NCBI RefSeq assembly: GCF_001612985.1
Contig: NZ_BDBM01000002.1
Coordinates: 248,001 to 312,000 of the forward strand
DNA: 64,000 nt
Reading direction: 5' to 3'
Source: Nocardia gamkensis NBRC 108242
Lineage (GTDB): Bacteria > Actinomycetota > Actinomycetes > Mycobacteriales > Mycobacteriaceae
The translations under genes were made by a program, and so were the position numbers. Below, one piece after another: positions 34,889-44,591 of the stretch. The notes under the pieces were generated by a model that was not told where the DNA came from, did not search any database, and saw nothing but the letters and a program-made list of their open reading frames with translations. Within the stretch, counting starts at the first letter, position 1. Every line of letters begins with the position of its first letter.

Positions 34889-35896
34889 TCAGCGGAGCAG
34901 GTCCAGGGCACTCCAGTCGTCGGCGGCAGCCACGCAGCGTTCCAGGATGGGCAATCGTGCGGGCCATCCGCCTCCGCTGCGCTCCAGGCCGATGACGTGC
35001 AGCGCGAGCGGCGTGCACAGATTCCACAGGAACCCGGCACGCAACTCGATGGTCCACTGATCGGTATCCGCCCGGCCGGCGCCGAGTTCGGCGAGGCGGT
35101 CATGGTATGCGCGAAGCAGATCGGCTTCGATCGCCCGCCGTGTGTCGGTCGTCAAGCTGGTGGCGAGAAAACGAGCCACGTCGAGCATTCCGGACGCGTG
35201 CTGCAGGAACTGGAAGTCGATCAAGGTGCAGCGGTGTGAACCGAAGTGAATATTTTGACTGTGGAAGTCGCCATGCGCGATGGTCCGGTGCGTCGGCGCG
35301 AGCAGGTCGGCCAATTCGTCGAATCCGTCCACCACCAGAGCGGGAGCCTGCCCTAGCGTTCGCGGCCAATCACCTCGGTAGCTGCGCAACCAGCGTCGGC
35401 AGAATTGTCCGACTCGCGAATTCGCCGGCGTCAGTGCCCACTCCAGTTCAGTGGGTAATTCGCGACGCCACCACCACGCGTGCACGCTCGCCAGCGCCGT
35501 CATCGCCCGAAAGGCCAGATCCGCGGAACAACCGTCGATCTGACGGACGAAGCCTTCGTCACCGAGGTCTTCCATGATGAGCCACGGAGCCGGGTCGAGG
35601 CCGTACGTCAGCACCGTGGGCACATCGAACGGCGCGGGATTCGCTTGGTGATACTGGTAGAAACCGAGTTCCACCATCGCGAGGTCGCGGCTTTCGGCGA
35701 ATCGGTCCGATGACCTCTTGTAGATCAGCGACGCGGGGCCGGAACTGTTCGGTGGGTCATAAGTGACCAGGACACGTTGCACTTCGCCGACGAGTCCGGA
35801 CCCTGCGAGGCCGCGTACTGCCACGTGAGCGACATGCTCAGCGGAGAGCAGACTGCCAGAAGAACGCAGTCTCGCCTCGAGCTCGTGTGGGTCCAT
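34889..35896 (-). CDS. Aminoglycoside/ecdysteroid-kinase-like phosphotransferase
   Basis: About 335 residues of the APH/CHK-type protein-kinase-like fold. HGDFHSQNIHFG gives the catalytic loop (HGDxxxxN) and LIDFQF the metal-binding DFG-equivalent, in the DFQ form typical of ecdysteroid-kinase-like proteins. I prefer the internal ATG (MDPHELEARL); a TTG start 41 codons upstream is weak. It precedes the nucleotidyltransferase on the same strand. A self-protecting phosphorylation of the cluster product is the simplest reading, with the histidine phosphatase as possible reactivator. Confidence 0.8.
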   Translation of the reverse strand: MDPHELEARLRSSGSLLSAEHVAHVAVRGLAGSGLVGEVQRVLVTYDPPNSSGPASLIYKRSSDRFAESRDLAMVELGFYQYHQANPAPFDVPTVLTYGLDPAPWLIMEDLGDEGFVRQIDGCSADLAFRAMTALASVHAWWWRRELPTELEWALTPANSRVGQFCRRWLRSYRGDWPRTLGQAPALVVDGFDELADLLAPTHRTIAHGDFHSQNIHFGSHRCTLIDFQFLQHASGMLDVARFLATSLTTDTRRAIEADLLRAYHDRLAELGAGRADTDQWTIELRAGFLWNLCTPLALHVIGLERSGGGWPARLPILERCVAAADDWSALDLLR

Positions 35897-36040
35897 GATT
35901 GCGGGTACAGCTGCGACTTCGCCGGTCAAATGAGGTCCTGAGGTCGGTGGAGAGGGCGCGAAACGGATGAGACCACTTTCCTGCTCAGGCTGCACGCGCC
36001 GAGTCGCCGATGTCAACAATCGCCGGTCGACCTCTGATCG

Positions 36041-36703
36041 TCACGTGGGATCCGAACCACCTATGGCGGACAGCCAGATGGACCCGCCGAACGCGACGGT
36101 GAAAGCGGCGAAGAAGGTGGTGAGTCCGCCGCCGTCGAGATAGATCCACAGCAGGGCGGCGATCGGGGCAGCGACGGCGGACTGGGCGTCGAGCAGGAGC
36201 CGGCGACGCAGCCGGACGGCCTTCGCGGTGTGGCCGGGTGCATCGGGGTCAGGACGGCTCGGATTGTCGATCAGGCGGCCAGGGGGCTCGGCATCGCGGA
36301 GACGGCCCGACGGATAGAGGCGGCGTCCGGAGACGTGAACTGTGCGACCGGTCAGTTCGGCCTCGGTTTCGGTGAGGGTGGGCAGCGCCGGGTCGAAGTA
36401 GACCGGAAGCCACCGTCGACCATCGGCGCCGTCGATCTGCAAGCATGACCGGCTGACGAGGCGATGTTGCTGGCGGACTCGGGTGACTCGGGCCGTTCGC
36501 ACGGTGCTCGAACTCCCGAATCCGAGCAAACCGAACGCGACAGCGAACCGGTACGCCGTGTATCCGACGAGCCCGAGCATGACGGCCGCGATCCCCGCCA
36601 CCTGATCCAACGTGCTGAACGGCGCCCAAGCGGCACAGACCGCGAGGGCACCGCACGTCACCGTGACCGGATAGGCCAGCGGGTGGCCCGATCCAGAACT
36701 CAC
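36041..36703 (-). CDS. Hypothetical membrane protein at the end of the ABC importer operon
   Basis: A 220-residue protein with two N-terminal hydrophobic helices, a central soluble beta-rich region (VSRSCLQIDGADGRRWLPVYFDP) and two C-terminal helices. No family recognised. It overlaps the last solute-binding protein gene by four bases (ATGA), so it is the final gene of the importer operon. The soluble segment resembles the short domain of actinobacterial DUF-type membrane proteins but the similarity is not secure. Confidence 0.7.
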   Translation of the reverse strand: MSSGSGHPLAYPVTVTCGALAVCAAWAPFSTLDQVAGIAAVMLGLVGYTAYRFAVAFGLLGFGSSSTVRTARVTRVRQQHRLVSRSCLQIDGADGRRWLPVYFDPALPTLTETEAELTGRTVHVSGRRLYPSGRLRDAEPPGRLIDNPSRPDPDAPGHTAKAVRLRRRLLLDAQSAVAAPIAALLWIYLDGGGLTTFFAAFTVAFGGSIWLSAIGGSDPT

Positions 36704-38370
36704 TTCAGGAAGCCGACCTTGGTGTAGTCGCGCGAGGCGAGGCCGAACGCACCGTAGTTCGCCAGATCGGTCCGGGCCGCGTAGGTGCCCGCCGCCTGGT
36801 GCAGCGGGATGGAGTAACCCTCTTCGAAGATCATCCGATCACACTCGTTGGCCAGCTGAATGGCCTTGTCCGGGTCGAGTTCGGAAAGTGTCCGGTCGAT
36901 CAGCGCGTTGAGTTCCGGGGTACCGATCCGCGCCTTGTTGCCCTGCAGGTTGTTCGGATCGTAGTAGTAGATCTGCCGCAGTCCGCTCAGCGGGAGAACG
37001 CTACCGTTCCAGCTGAATTGGGCCAGATCGAAGTTTCCGGGGTCGATGACGTTGGTGAACAGGCCGGTGCCCGGCACAGTCTGTATGCTCAGCTTCACGC
37101 CGACCCTCGCGAGGTTCTGCTGCACGATCTGCGCGGTCTGCACCCACTGATCCTGCTGGTACATCACGTCGCGGAGTTCGAGCTTGCGACCGTCCTTCTC
37201 GCGGACATCGCCGTTGAGTTTCCACCCGAGGGCGTCCAACATGCGGGCCGCCTCGTCCGGGTCGTAGGCGATGGGCGCCGCGTTGTCCTGGTAGCCCTTC
37301 TGCCCCGACACGAAGACGTGGTTGTTCAGCGGCTTGGGATCGTCGACGACGCCGTGCTGCGAGGCGGTGACCACTCCCTGCCGGTCGATCGCCTTGGAGA
37401 TGGCGATTCGCAGCTGCGGATCGGCGAGCAGGGAACCGGGTGCTCCGTTGAACGTGATGTGCGACCAGGTCGGCTCGGGCGTGCGCCGGATGACCACGTT
37501 CGCGGCATTGCGGGCCGCGCTGACGTTCTCGATGCCGGACATGTAGGCGATATCGAGTTCGTTGTTCTGGATCGCGGGCAGCCAGGCCGAATGGTCGAGC
37601 ACGCTGAAGGTGACGGAATCGAGCTTCGGCGTATCGCCCCACCACTTGGGATTGCGCCCGAGCACGATGCGATTCTGGCTGCGGTCGATGGAGGTGACCG
37701 CGAAGGGGCCCGCACTTTGCGGCAGCCCGTTCCTGGCCGCGTTGGTGAAGGCGTCGGGGGTCGCGGTGACCGACTTCGGGTACAGCGGGCTGAACAGTCC
37801 TTGCCATTCGCCATACGGTTGGTCGAAGGTCACCACGGCTTGCCGGTCATCGGCGCCGCGCTCGACCTTGCCGACCCGTTCGAAACCACCGGTGGCCGAG
37901 ACGAGGAACGCGTTGTCCTTACCGCTGAGCGCATTCGCCTGAGACCGGAGATCCTCCCAGGTGATCGGCGAGCCATCGGACCAGACGGCCTTCGGATTGA
38001 TGGTGTACTCCACCCGCTGCGGGCTGTTGCCGGTCAGCTTGATATCGGTGAAGAAGTTGTGGTCGACGCTCAGCTGCCCCGCCGCGTCACTGACGAAGGC
38101 GGCGGGCATCGTCGCTTCGACTATGTAGAAGACGGTTTCCGTTCCGCCGTCTACGTGCAGATAGTTGAAAGTCTCCGGAAAATTGGAGAGTGCCAGGCGC
38201 AGGTTGCCGCCGTCGCGCAGTTCGCTCGGGTCCCTCGGGTTGATGTCGTTGGTGCTGCCGACCGTGCTGGAGCCCGGGGTCACTCCGTTGTCGCCGCCAC
38301 AACCGGTGATTGCCAGCCCTACGACGACCAGCGATAAGGCCAGCCGGGCACACGCAGAGGTAATCCGCAT
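36700..38370 (-). CDS. Family 5 ABC solute-binding lipoprotein (copy 3 of 3)
   Basis: A 556-residue extracytoplasmic binding protein for oligopeptides or similar ligands. The signal ends in a lipobox AITGC. The mature protein shows the family 5 pattern, with PKAVWSDGSPITWEDLRSQA, RIVLGRNPKWWGDTPKLDSVTF and ISKAIDRQGVV segments. It is the last of three tandem paralogues (about half of the aligned segments are identical by eye), downstream of the fused ATPase and the two permeases. The third copy may broaden substrate range. It may also take up extracellular peptides or siderophores. Confidence 0.9.
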   Translation of the reverse strand: MRITSACARLALSLVVVGLAITGCGGDNGVTPGSSTVGSTNDINPRDPSELRDGGNLRLALSNFPETFNYLHVDGGTETVFYIVEATMPAAFVSDAAGQLSVDHNFFTDIKLTGNSPQRVEYTINPKAVWSDGSPITWEDLRSQANALSGKDNAFLVSATGGFERVGKVERGADDRQAVVTFDQPYGEWQGLFSPLYPKSVTATPDAFTNAARNGLPQSAGPFAVTSIDRSQNRIVLGRNPKWWGDTPKLDSVTFSVLDHSAWLPAIQNNELDIAYMSGIENVSAARNAANVVIRRTPEPTWSHITFNGAPGSLLADPQLRIAISKAIDRQGVVTASQHGVVDDPKPLNNHVFVSGQKGYQDNAAPIAYDPDEAARMLDALGWKLNGDVREKDGRKLELRDVMYQQDQWVQTAQIVQQNLARVGVKLSIQTVPGTGLFTNVIDPGNFDLAQFSWNGSVLPLSGLRQIYYYDPNNLQGNKARIGTPELNALIDRTLSELDPDKAIQLANECDRMIFEEGYSIPLHQAAGTYAARTDLANYGAFGLASRDYTKVGFLK

Positions 38371-38409
38371 GGTGATCCTTCCTGCTCGTTGCGTCCTACG
38401 GAAACGACC

Positions 38410-40110
38410 TCACTTCTCGAAGCCCACCCGGAGGTAGTCCGTGGAAGCCAGCCCGAAGGCGCCGAAGTTGGCCAGGCCCGCACGGACCGCTACGTTGCCG
38501 GCCGATTGCGCGACGGGCACCGAATGACCCAGCTCGAAGATCATCCGGTCGGCCTTGTTCGCAAGCTCGATCGCCTTCTCGGGGTCGAGTTCGGAGATGG
38601 TCTGCTCGATCAGCGCGTTCAGTTCGGGTGACCCGATCCGTCCCTTGTTGCTGAGCGTATTCGCTGGGTCGTAAGCGTAGATCTGGGGCAGCGCGCCGAG
38701 CGGGAAAATGCTTCGTTGCCAGCTGAACTGAGCGATGTCGAAGTTGCCCGGGTCGATGACATCGGTGAACAGGCCGTTGCCTGGGAAGGTCTGGATTTCG
38801 AGTTTCACCCCGACCCGAGCCAGATTCTGCTGCATGATCTGCGCCATCTGAACCCAGGTGTCCTGCTGGAACATCACATCCCGGATCACCAGCTTCCGCC
38901 CGTCCTTCTCGCGGACGTCGCCGTTGAGCTTCCAACCGAGTTCGTCCAGCATGCGGGCCGCCTCGTCGGGGTTGTAGGCGATCACCGCGGAATTGTCCTG
39001 GTAGCCCTTCTGCCCGTCGAGGTAGATGTGGTTGTTCAGCGGCTTGGGATTCTCCACGATCCCGTTCTGCAGCGCCGTGACGACGCCCTGCCGGTCGATC
39101 GCCTTCGCGATTGCGACGCGCAGGCGGGGATCCGCGAGAATCGACCCCTGCGCTCCGTTGAACGTGATGTGCGAATTGGACGGACGCGAAGCGCGACGCA
39201 CGATGATGCCCGGTGAGTTGGTCGCGGACTTGACCTCCTCGATGCCCGAGATATCGATGGCGTCGAGTTCATTGTTCTGCAAGGCGTTGAGACGGGCCGA
39301 ATAGTCGAGCACGCTGTAGGTGACGGTGTCGAGTTTCGGCGTCTCGCCCCACCATTTCGGGTTGCGGCTGAGCACGATGCGTTGCTGCGCCCGGTCGACG
39401 GAGGTGATCACGAACGGTCCCGCCGACTTGGCGAGCCCGTTGCGGTCACGCTCGTTGAACGCCTGCGGCGTCTCGGTCGATTCCTTCGGCATCAGCTGGC
39501 TGAACAGGCCCCGCCAATCCGCGTAGTGCTGTCCGAAAGTGGCGATTGCCTGGCGGTCGTCGACGCCGCGCTCGACGCCGGCCAGCCGGCTGTAGCCCTG
39601 GGTCGCGTCGACACGGTATTCCGTATTGCGCCCGCTCAGCGCCTCCGCCTGGGACCGCAAATCCTCCCAGGTGATCGGGCTGCCGTCGGACCAGACCGCC
39701 TTGGGGTTGATGGTGTAGACCACTCGCTGCGGGTTGGTCTCGGTCAGCGCGATGTCGGTGAAGAAATTGTGGTCGATCGACAATTCGCCCGCGGCGTTGG
39801 AGGTGATCGGCCCCGGCAATGTCCAGTCGACCACTTCGGAGAGGTCATAGTCGCTGTCGACGTGGTGTGAATTGAACGTCGCGGGGAAATTCGTGATGGC
39901 CAGACGCAGGTTGCCGCCGTCGCGCAGTGCGCTCGGCTCCTGGGGATTGATGTCGTTGGTCGAACCCAGCGCGTTGGAACCCGACTTCACCTCGCTGTCG
40001 CCCGAGCCGCAGCCGACCAGTAGCGCGAGCGCCGTGCCCACGGTGAGCGCCCGGACGATCACGGTCCGTGTCCGCCGCCGGCGGTTGCGGGTCGGCTGTA
40101 CTGGTCTCAT
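38410..40110 (-). CDS. Family 5 ABC solute-binding lipoprotein (copy 2 of 3)
   Basis: A 566-residue paralogue of the flanking binding proteins. An Arg-rich N-region (RNRRRRTRT) precedes a long signal ending in the lipobox LLVGC. The same markers occur: NPKAVWSDGSPITWEDL, NPKWWGETPKLDTVTYS and AIAKAIDRQGVVT. It overlaps copy 1 by four bases and is separated from copy 3 by about 40 bases. Tandem duplication of the gene is the likely origin; sequence divergence suggests that the three no longer bind the same ligand. Confidence 0.9.
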   Translation of the reverse strand: MRPVQPTRNRRRRTRTVIVRALTVGTALALLVGCGSGDSEVKSGSNALGSTNDINPQEPSALRDGGNLRLAITNFPATFNSHHVDSDYDLSEVVDWTLPGPITSNAAGELSIDHNFFTDIALTETNPQRVVYTINPKAVWSDGSPITWEDLRSQAEALSGRNTEYRVDATQGYSRLAGVERGVDDRQAIATFGQHYADWRGLFSQLMPKESTETPQAFNERDRNGLAKSAGPFVITSVDRAQQRIVLSRNPKWWGETPKLDTVTYSVLDYSARLNALQNNELDAIDISGIEEVKSATNSPGIIVRRASRPSNSHITFNGAQGSILADPRLRVAIAKAIDRQGVVTALQNGIVENPKPLNNHIYLDGQKGYQDNSAVIAYNPDEAARMLDELGWKLNGDVREKDGRKLVIRDVMFQQDTWVQMAQIMQQNLARVGVKLEIQTFPGNGLFTDVIDPGNFDIAQFSWQRSIFPLGALPQIYAYDPANTLSNKGRIGSPELNALIEQTISELDPEKAIELANKADRMIFELGHSVPVAQSAGNVAVRAGLANFGAFGLASTDYLRVGFEK

Positions 40111-41792
40111 TTCACGAATCCGATCTCGGTGTAGTCGTAGGACGCCAGACCGGGGGAGCCGATATTGGCGAGGTCCGCGCGGGCGCCGAAACTGCCGTCG
40201 GACTGGGTCAGCGGCAGGGAATGTCCTTCCTCGAACACTTTCCGGTCGACCTCGTTGGCCAGTTCGATCGCCTTCTTCGGATCGAGTTCGGTCAGCGTGC
40301 GCTCGATCAGGGCGTTGAGTTCGGGCGAACCGACGCGACCGTAGTTGCCCTGCAGATCGTTCGGGTCGTAGTAGTAGATCTGCCGGATGGAACTCATCGC
40401 GAAGGCGTCCCCGGAGAAGATGAACTGTGCGGCGTCGAAATCACCGGGAATGATGACGTCGGTGAAATAACCGGCGCCGGGCTTGGTGTCGATGGTCAGC
40501 CGCACGCCGATGCGGGCCAGATTCTGCTGGATGATCTGCGCGATCTGGACCCACAGCGGGTCGTTGTACATCACGTCGCGAATTTCCAGTTTGCGGCCGT
40601 CCTTCTCACGGACGTCGCCGTTGAGCTTCCAGCCGAGCGCGTCGAGTTCCTGTGCCGCCTGGTCCGGGTCGTACGCCACCGGCGCCGAATTGTCCTGATA
40701 CCCGTCTTGTCCCTGGAGGAAGATGTGGTTGTTCAACGGCTTCGGATTCTCGACCAGACCGTTCTGGGTCGCGGTCGCGATGCCCTGCCGGTCGATGGCC
40801 TTCGCGATCGCCACGCGCAGGCGCGCGTCCGCGAGAATGGAGCCGGGCGCGCCGTTGAAGGTGATGTGGCGCCAGCGGTTACCCGGGGCGCGGCGAATGA
40901 CCAGGCCGCTGGTGTTGCGGACCGTCTTGACCTCATCGATCGAGGCGAGCCGGACGAGGTCGAGTTCGTTGTTCTGCAGGGCGCTCGCCCAGGCCGCCTG
41001 ATCCAGCACGCTGTAGGTGATGGTGTCCAGTTTCGGCGTCTCACCCCACCACTTCGGATTACGGCCGAGCACGATCCGGCCCTGGACGCGGTCGGTGGAT
41101 TGGACGACGAACGGGCCCGCGCTGGGGCCGAGACGGTCCACGAGCCCCTTGTTGAACGATTCCGGGTCCGCCGTCACGGATTTCGGGAAAAGCGAGGAGT
41201 TGCCCGCGAACTGTCCGCGCCATTCGCCATAGGGATGGTTGAAGGTGAGGACCGCCTGCCGGTCGTCCACACCGCGCTCGACCTTGTCGACGAACTCGAA
41301 GCCGTTGGTGATCGCGATCAAGAAGCGCTTGTCCCGCCCGCTGAGCGCGCGTGCTTGCGCGGCGATGTCCTCCCAGGTGATCGGCGTGCCGTCGGACCAG
41401 ACCGCCGCGGGATTGATGGTGTAGGTGACCTGTTGCGGATCGGTGCCGGTCAGCGCGACATCGGTGAAGTAGTTCCTGTTCACGGTGAGGTTGCCCGCCG
41501 CGTCGACGTCGAACGCGCGCGGCATGAGCGGGCGCTCGATGTCGGCGATCTCGCCGTCGTTCCCGTCATTGGACAGGGTGTTCCAGTTCGCGGGGAAGCT
41601 GGTCACCGCCAGGCGCAGATTGCCGCCCTCGCGCACCTCGTCGCGGTCCTTGGGATTGATGTCGCTGGTCGTGCCGAGCGCGTCGGACAGTCCCGCGGCC
41701 GAATCGTCGGCGCCGCTCGCGCAGCCCGCGGCGATCAGCGCGAACGCCGCCAAGCCCGCGGTCCACCGCATTCGGTCGAAACGGATCCGCAT
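40107..41792 (-). CDS. Family 5 ABC solute-binding lipoprotein (copy 1 of 3)
   Basis: A 561-residue lipoprotein with signal ending AAGC. Contains NPAAVWSDGTPITWEDIAAQ, NPKWWGETPKLDTITYS and AIAKAIDRQGIAT, the pattern shared by all three copies. It is the first binding protein after the ATPase gene (13 bases upstream). Its product should present a peptide-like ligand to the DppB/DppC-type permease pair. Confidence 0.9.
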   Translation of the reverse strand: MRIRFDRMRWTAGLAAFALIAAGCASGADDSAAGLSDALGTTSDINPKDRDEVREGGNLRLAVTSFPANWNTLSNDGNDGEIADIERPLMPRAFDVDAAGNLTVNRNYFTDVALTGTDPQQVTYTINPAAVWSDGTPITWEDIAAQARALSGRDKRFLIAITNGFEFVDKVERGVDDRQAVLTFNHPYGEWRGQFAGNSSLFPKSVTADPESFNKGLVDRLGPSAGPFVVQSTDRVQGRIVLGRNPKWWGETPKLDTITYSVLDQAAWASALQNNELDLVRLASIDEVKTVRNTSGLVIRRAPGNRWRHITFNGAPGSILADARLRVAIAKAIDRQGIATATQNGLVENPKPLNNHIFLQGQDGYQDNSAPVAYDPDQAAQELDALGWKLNGDVREKDGRKLEIRDVMYNDPLWVQIAQIIQQNLARIGVRLTIDTKPGAGYFTDVIIPGDFDAAQFIFSGDAFAMSSIRQIYYYDPNDLQGNYGRVGSPELNALIERTLTELDPKKAIELANEVDRKVFEEGHSLPLTQSDGSFGARADLANIGSPGLASYDYTEIGFVK

Positions 41793-41805
41793 CGCGCTCT
41801 CCTGA

Positions 41806-43674
41806 CTATCGGCTGACTGCTGGAACCGGCACCGCGTCGATCAGCGCCCTGGTGTACTCGTGCCGAGGATCAGCGAATATCTGCTCCGCCGGGCCGTATT
41901 CCACGATCTTGCCGCGATACATGACGGCGACGTCGTGGGCCAGATTCCGCACCACCGATAGGTCGTGCGAGACGAACAGGTAGGACAGCCCGCGCTCGGT
42001 CTGCAGATCGCGCAACAGGTTGAGCACACCCGCCTGGATCGAGACATCCAGCGAGGAGACCGGCTCGTCCAGCACCAGCAGCTCCGGGTCCAGCGCGAGT
42101 GCCCGGGCGATGCTGATGCGCTGTTTCTGGCCGCCGGAGAAGTCCGCGGGATAGCGGTCGGCATGGTCCGGGCGCAGCCCGACCTGCTCGAGCAGTTGCG
42201 GGACCCGGCGGGCGATTTCGGCCCGCGGTCGCCCGTCGATGCGCAACGGCTCGGCGATCGCGTCGAAGATCGGCAGGCGTGGGTCGAGCGAGGCGGTGGG
42301 GTCCTGGAAGACGATCTGCATCTTCCGGCGGATCTCCCGCTTGCGCGCCTTGCTCAGCGACGCGACATCGTTGCCCATGATCTCGATGGCGCCCGACTGC
42401 GGCGGTATCAGATCGAGAATCTGCGTGAGCGTGGTGGATTTGCCGGAGCCGGACTCCCCGACCAGCGCCAAGGTGCGCCCGCCGCGGACCTCGAAGCTGA
42501 TGCCGTCGACTGCCCTGACCTCCCCCGTGCGGCGGCGCAGTACTACACCGGAGGTGATCGGGAAGATCTTCACCAGATCCTTGACGCGCAGGACCACATC
42601 GGATTCCACCTCCGCCACGGCGTCCGGCTCGGCGATCTCGCGGCGGTAGGCCTCGAACAAGTCGTCGGCGCCGACCTCGGCGGTGCGAATGCAGGCGGCG
42701 GTGTGCCCGAGTTCGACGGCCTCCAGCGGGGGTTCCGCGGCTCTGCATTCGTCGATCGCCACCGGGCAGCGCGGTGCGAACGAGCAGCCAGGCGGCAGGG
42801 CGTGCATAGCGGGCGGCGCGCCGACGATCGGGATCAGCGGCTGCCGCGGCGGACCGTCCATGCGCGGAATCGAACCGAGCAGGCCGACGGTGTACGGCAT
42901 GCGCGGCGCGCTGAACAGTTCCGCCGCGGTGGCGGTCTCGACGATCCTGCCCGCGTACATGACGGCGACGCGGTCGGCCAGGGTCGCGGCGATGCCCATG
43001 TCGTGGGTGATCATGATGACGCCCGCGCCGGTGATGTCGCGCGCCTTGCGCAGCAGATTCAAGATTTGCTTCTGCACCGTCACGTCCAGCGCGGTGGTGG
43101 GCTCGTCGCAGATGATCAGCGCCGGATCGTTCGCGATCGCCATCGCGATGACCACGCGCTGGCGCTGGCCACCGGAGAACTCGTGCGGAAACGCCTTGGC
43201 CCGCACCTCCGGATCCGGGATGCCGACCAGGTCGAGCAGCTCCACCGCCCGCTTCGCGGCTTCGCGCCTGCCCATCTTGCCGTGCGCCAGCAGGGCTTCG
43301 GCGATCTGATCGCCCACCCGGTACACCGGCGTGAGCGCCGACAACGGGTCCTGGAACACCATGCTGATGGAACTGCCGCGCAGCCTGGACAATTCGCGAT
43401 CACCGAGCCCGAGCAGTTCGCGTCCGCGGAACCGGATGGAACCGGTGATCCGCGCCTGCTCCGGCAGCAATCCCATGACCGCCAGCGAGGACACCGACTT
43501 CCCCGAGCCGGATTCACCGACGATGGCGAGCACCTCGCCGTCGGACACCGTGTAAGTGACGCCGCGGACCGCGTCGATCCGGCCCTCCTCGCTGGGGAAG
43601 GACACCCGCAGATCGGTGATCTCCAGCAGCGGCGCGGTCGAGGCCGTCTTCTCGGTTTCTCCTGCGCTCGTCAT
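41806..43674 (-). CDS. Fused double ATP-binding protein of an oligopeptide ABC importer (DppD-DppF type)
   Basis: A 622-residue protein made of two complete ABC ATPase domains. The first has Walker A GESGSGKS, signature [17 protein letters not shown] and the OppD-type C-terminal Cys-rich segment ([17 protein letters not shown], possibly an iron-sulfur site). The second has [23 protein letters not shown] and the [13 protein letters not shown] block. Two separate genes are normal in most bacteria; fusion into one chain is common in Actinobacteria. It overlaps the DppC-type permease gene by four bases. Confidence 0.93.
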   Translation of the reverse strand: MTSAGETEKTASTAPLLEITDLRVSFPSEEGRIDAVRGVTYTVSDGEVLAIVGESGSGKSVSSLAVMGLLPEQARITGSIRFRGRELLGLGDRELSRLRGSSISMVFQDPLSALTPVYRVGDQIAEALLAHGKMGRREAAKRAVELLDLVGIPDPEVRAKAFPHEFSGGQRQRVVIAMAIANDPALIICDEPTTALDVTVQKQILNLLRKARDITGAGVIMITHDMGIAATLADRVAVMYAGRIVETATAAELFSAPRMPYTVGLLGSIPRMDGPPRQPLIPIVGAPPAMHALPPGCSFAPRCPVAIDECRAAEPPLEAVELGHTAACIRTAEVGADDLFEAYRREIAEPDAVAEVESDVVLRVKDLVKIFPITSGVVLRRRTGEVRAVDGISFEVRGGRTLALVGESGSGKSTTLTQILDLIPPQSGAIEIMGNDVASLSKARKREIRRKMQIVFQDPTASLDPRLPIFDAIAEPLRIDGRPRAEIARRVPQLLEQVGLRPDHADRYPADFSGGQKQRISIARALALDPELLVLDEPVSSLDVSIQAGVLNLLRDLQTERGLSYLFVSHDLSVVRNLAHDVAVMYRGKIVEYGPAEQIFADPRHEYTRALIDAVPVPAVSR

Positions 43675-44591
43675 GCTTTCGCCTTCTTCTTCGACCGAGC
43701 CCGCTTCGCGCCGGGATCGAACGCGTCGCGCAGTCCGTCACCGACGAGGTTGGCGCACAGCACGGTGATGATCAGCAGACCACCCGCGAACAGGAACAGC
43801 CAGGGATAGGTCAGCGCTGATTTCGTGCCGGCGGCGATCAGCGAGCCGAGCGACACGTCCGGCGGCTGCACGCCGAAACCGAGGAAGCTCAGCCCCGTTT
43901 CGGCCATGATCGCCGAGCCGACGGTGAGGGTGGTGTCGATGATCAGGATCGAGGCGATGTTCGGGATGATGTGACTGAGGATCACCGTGCGGGTGGGCGC
44001 TCCCATGTACCGAGCGGCCCGGACGAATTCGCGATCACGCAGGCTCAATGTCAGGCCGCGCACGATCCTTGCCGAGATCATCCAGCCGAAGCAGGACAGC
44101 AGCACGATCAGCAGCAGGATGGAACCGCTGCCCTTGGTGCGCGGCGCGAACAGCGCGATGATGATGAAACTCGGGACCACCAGCAGCAGATCGACCAGCC
44201 ACATGATCGCGCGATCGGTCCAGCCGCCGAGCAATCCGGCCAGCGAACCGGCGGTGGCCGCGATCGTGGTGGACAACAGCGCGACGCACAGGCCGATGAC
44301 CAGCGATTTCTGCAATCCACGCAGAGTCTGCGCGAGCACGTCCTGCCCGATCTGGGTGGTGCCGAACGGATGTTTCGCGCTCGGTGGTTTGAGCAGGGCG
44401 GTGTAGTCCAGTTGCTGGTAGTCGTAGGTCAGCAAGGGCGGCAGCGCGAAGCTCGCGACGAACAGCGCGATGAGGACCAAGCCACCCGCGACGGCGGGCT
44501 TGTTACGCAGGAAGCGCCGCAGGACCAGCCTGCGCCGTCCGGTCGCGGTGACCTCCGGGGCGCCTTGGACGATGATTTCGGCTTCGGTCAT
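43671..44591 (-). CDS. Oligopeptide ABC importer permease (DppC type)
   Basis: About 306 residues from [10 protein letters not shown]. It contains an N-terminal membrane helix, the OppC-like [19 protein letters not shown] segment and the EAA loop region [25 protein letters not shown] that contacts the ATPase. The start is chosen to overlap the DppB-type stop by four bases; a longer upstream frame reads as the antisense of the neighbour. Five to six transmembrane helices are visible. Confidence 0.92.
   Translation of the reverse strand: MTEAEIIVQGAPEVTATGRRRLVLRRFLRNKPAVAGGLVLIALFVASFALPPLLTYDYQQLDYTALLKPPSAKHPFGTTQIGQDVLAQTLRGLQKSLVIGLCVALLSTTIAATAGSLAGLLGGWTDRAIMWLVDLLLVVPSFIIIALFAPRTKGSGSILLLIVLLSCFGWMISARIVRGLTLSLRDREFVRAARYMGAPTRTVILSHIIPNIASILIIDTTLTVGSAIMAETGLSFLGFGVQPPDVSLGSLIAAGTKSALTYPWLFLFAGGLLIITVLCANLVGDGLRDAFDPGAKRARSKKKAKA

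Noticed and set aside
40068..43809. Long plus-strand open frames across the ABC importer genes
   Set aside because: Antisense to well-supported solute-binding protein and ATPase genes, with no recognisable domain.
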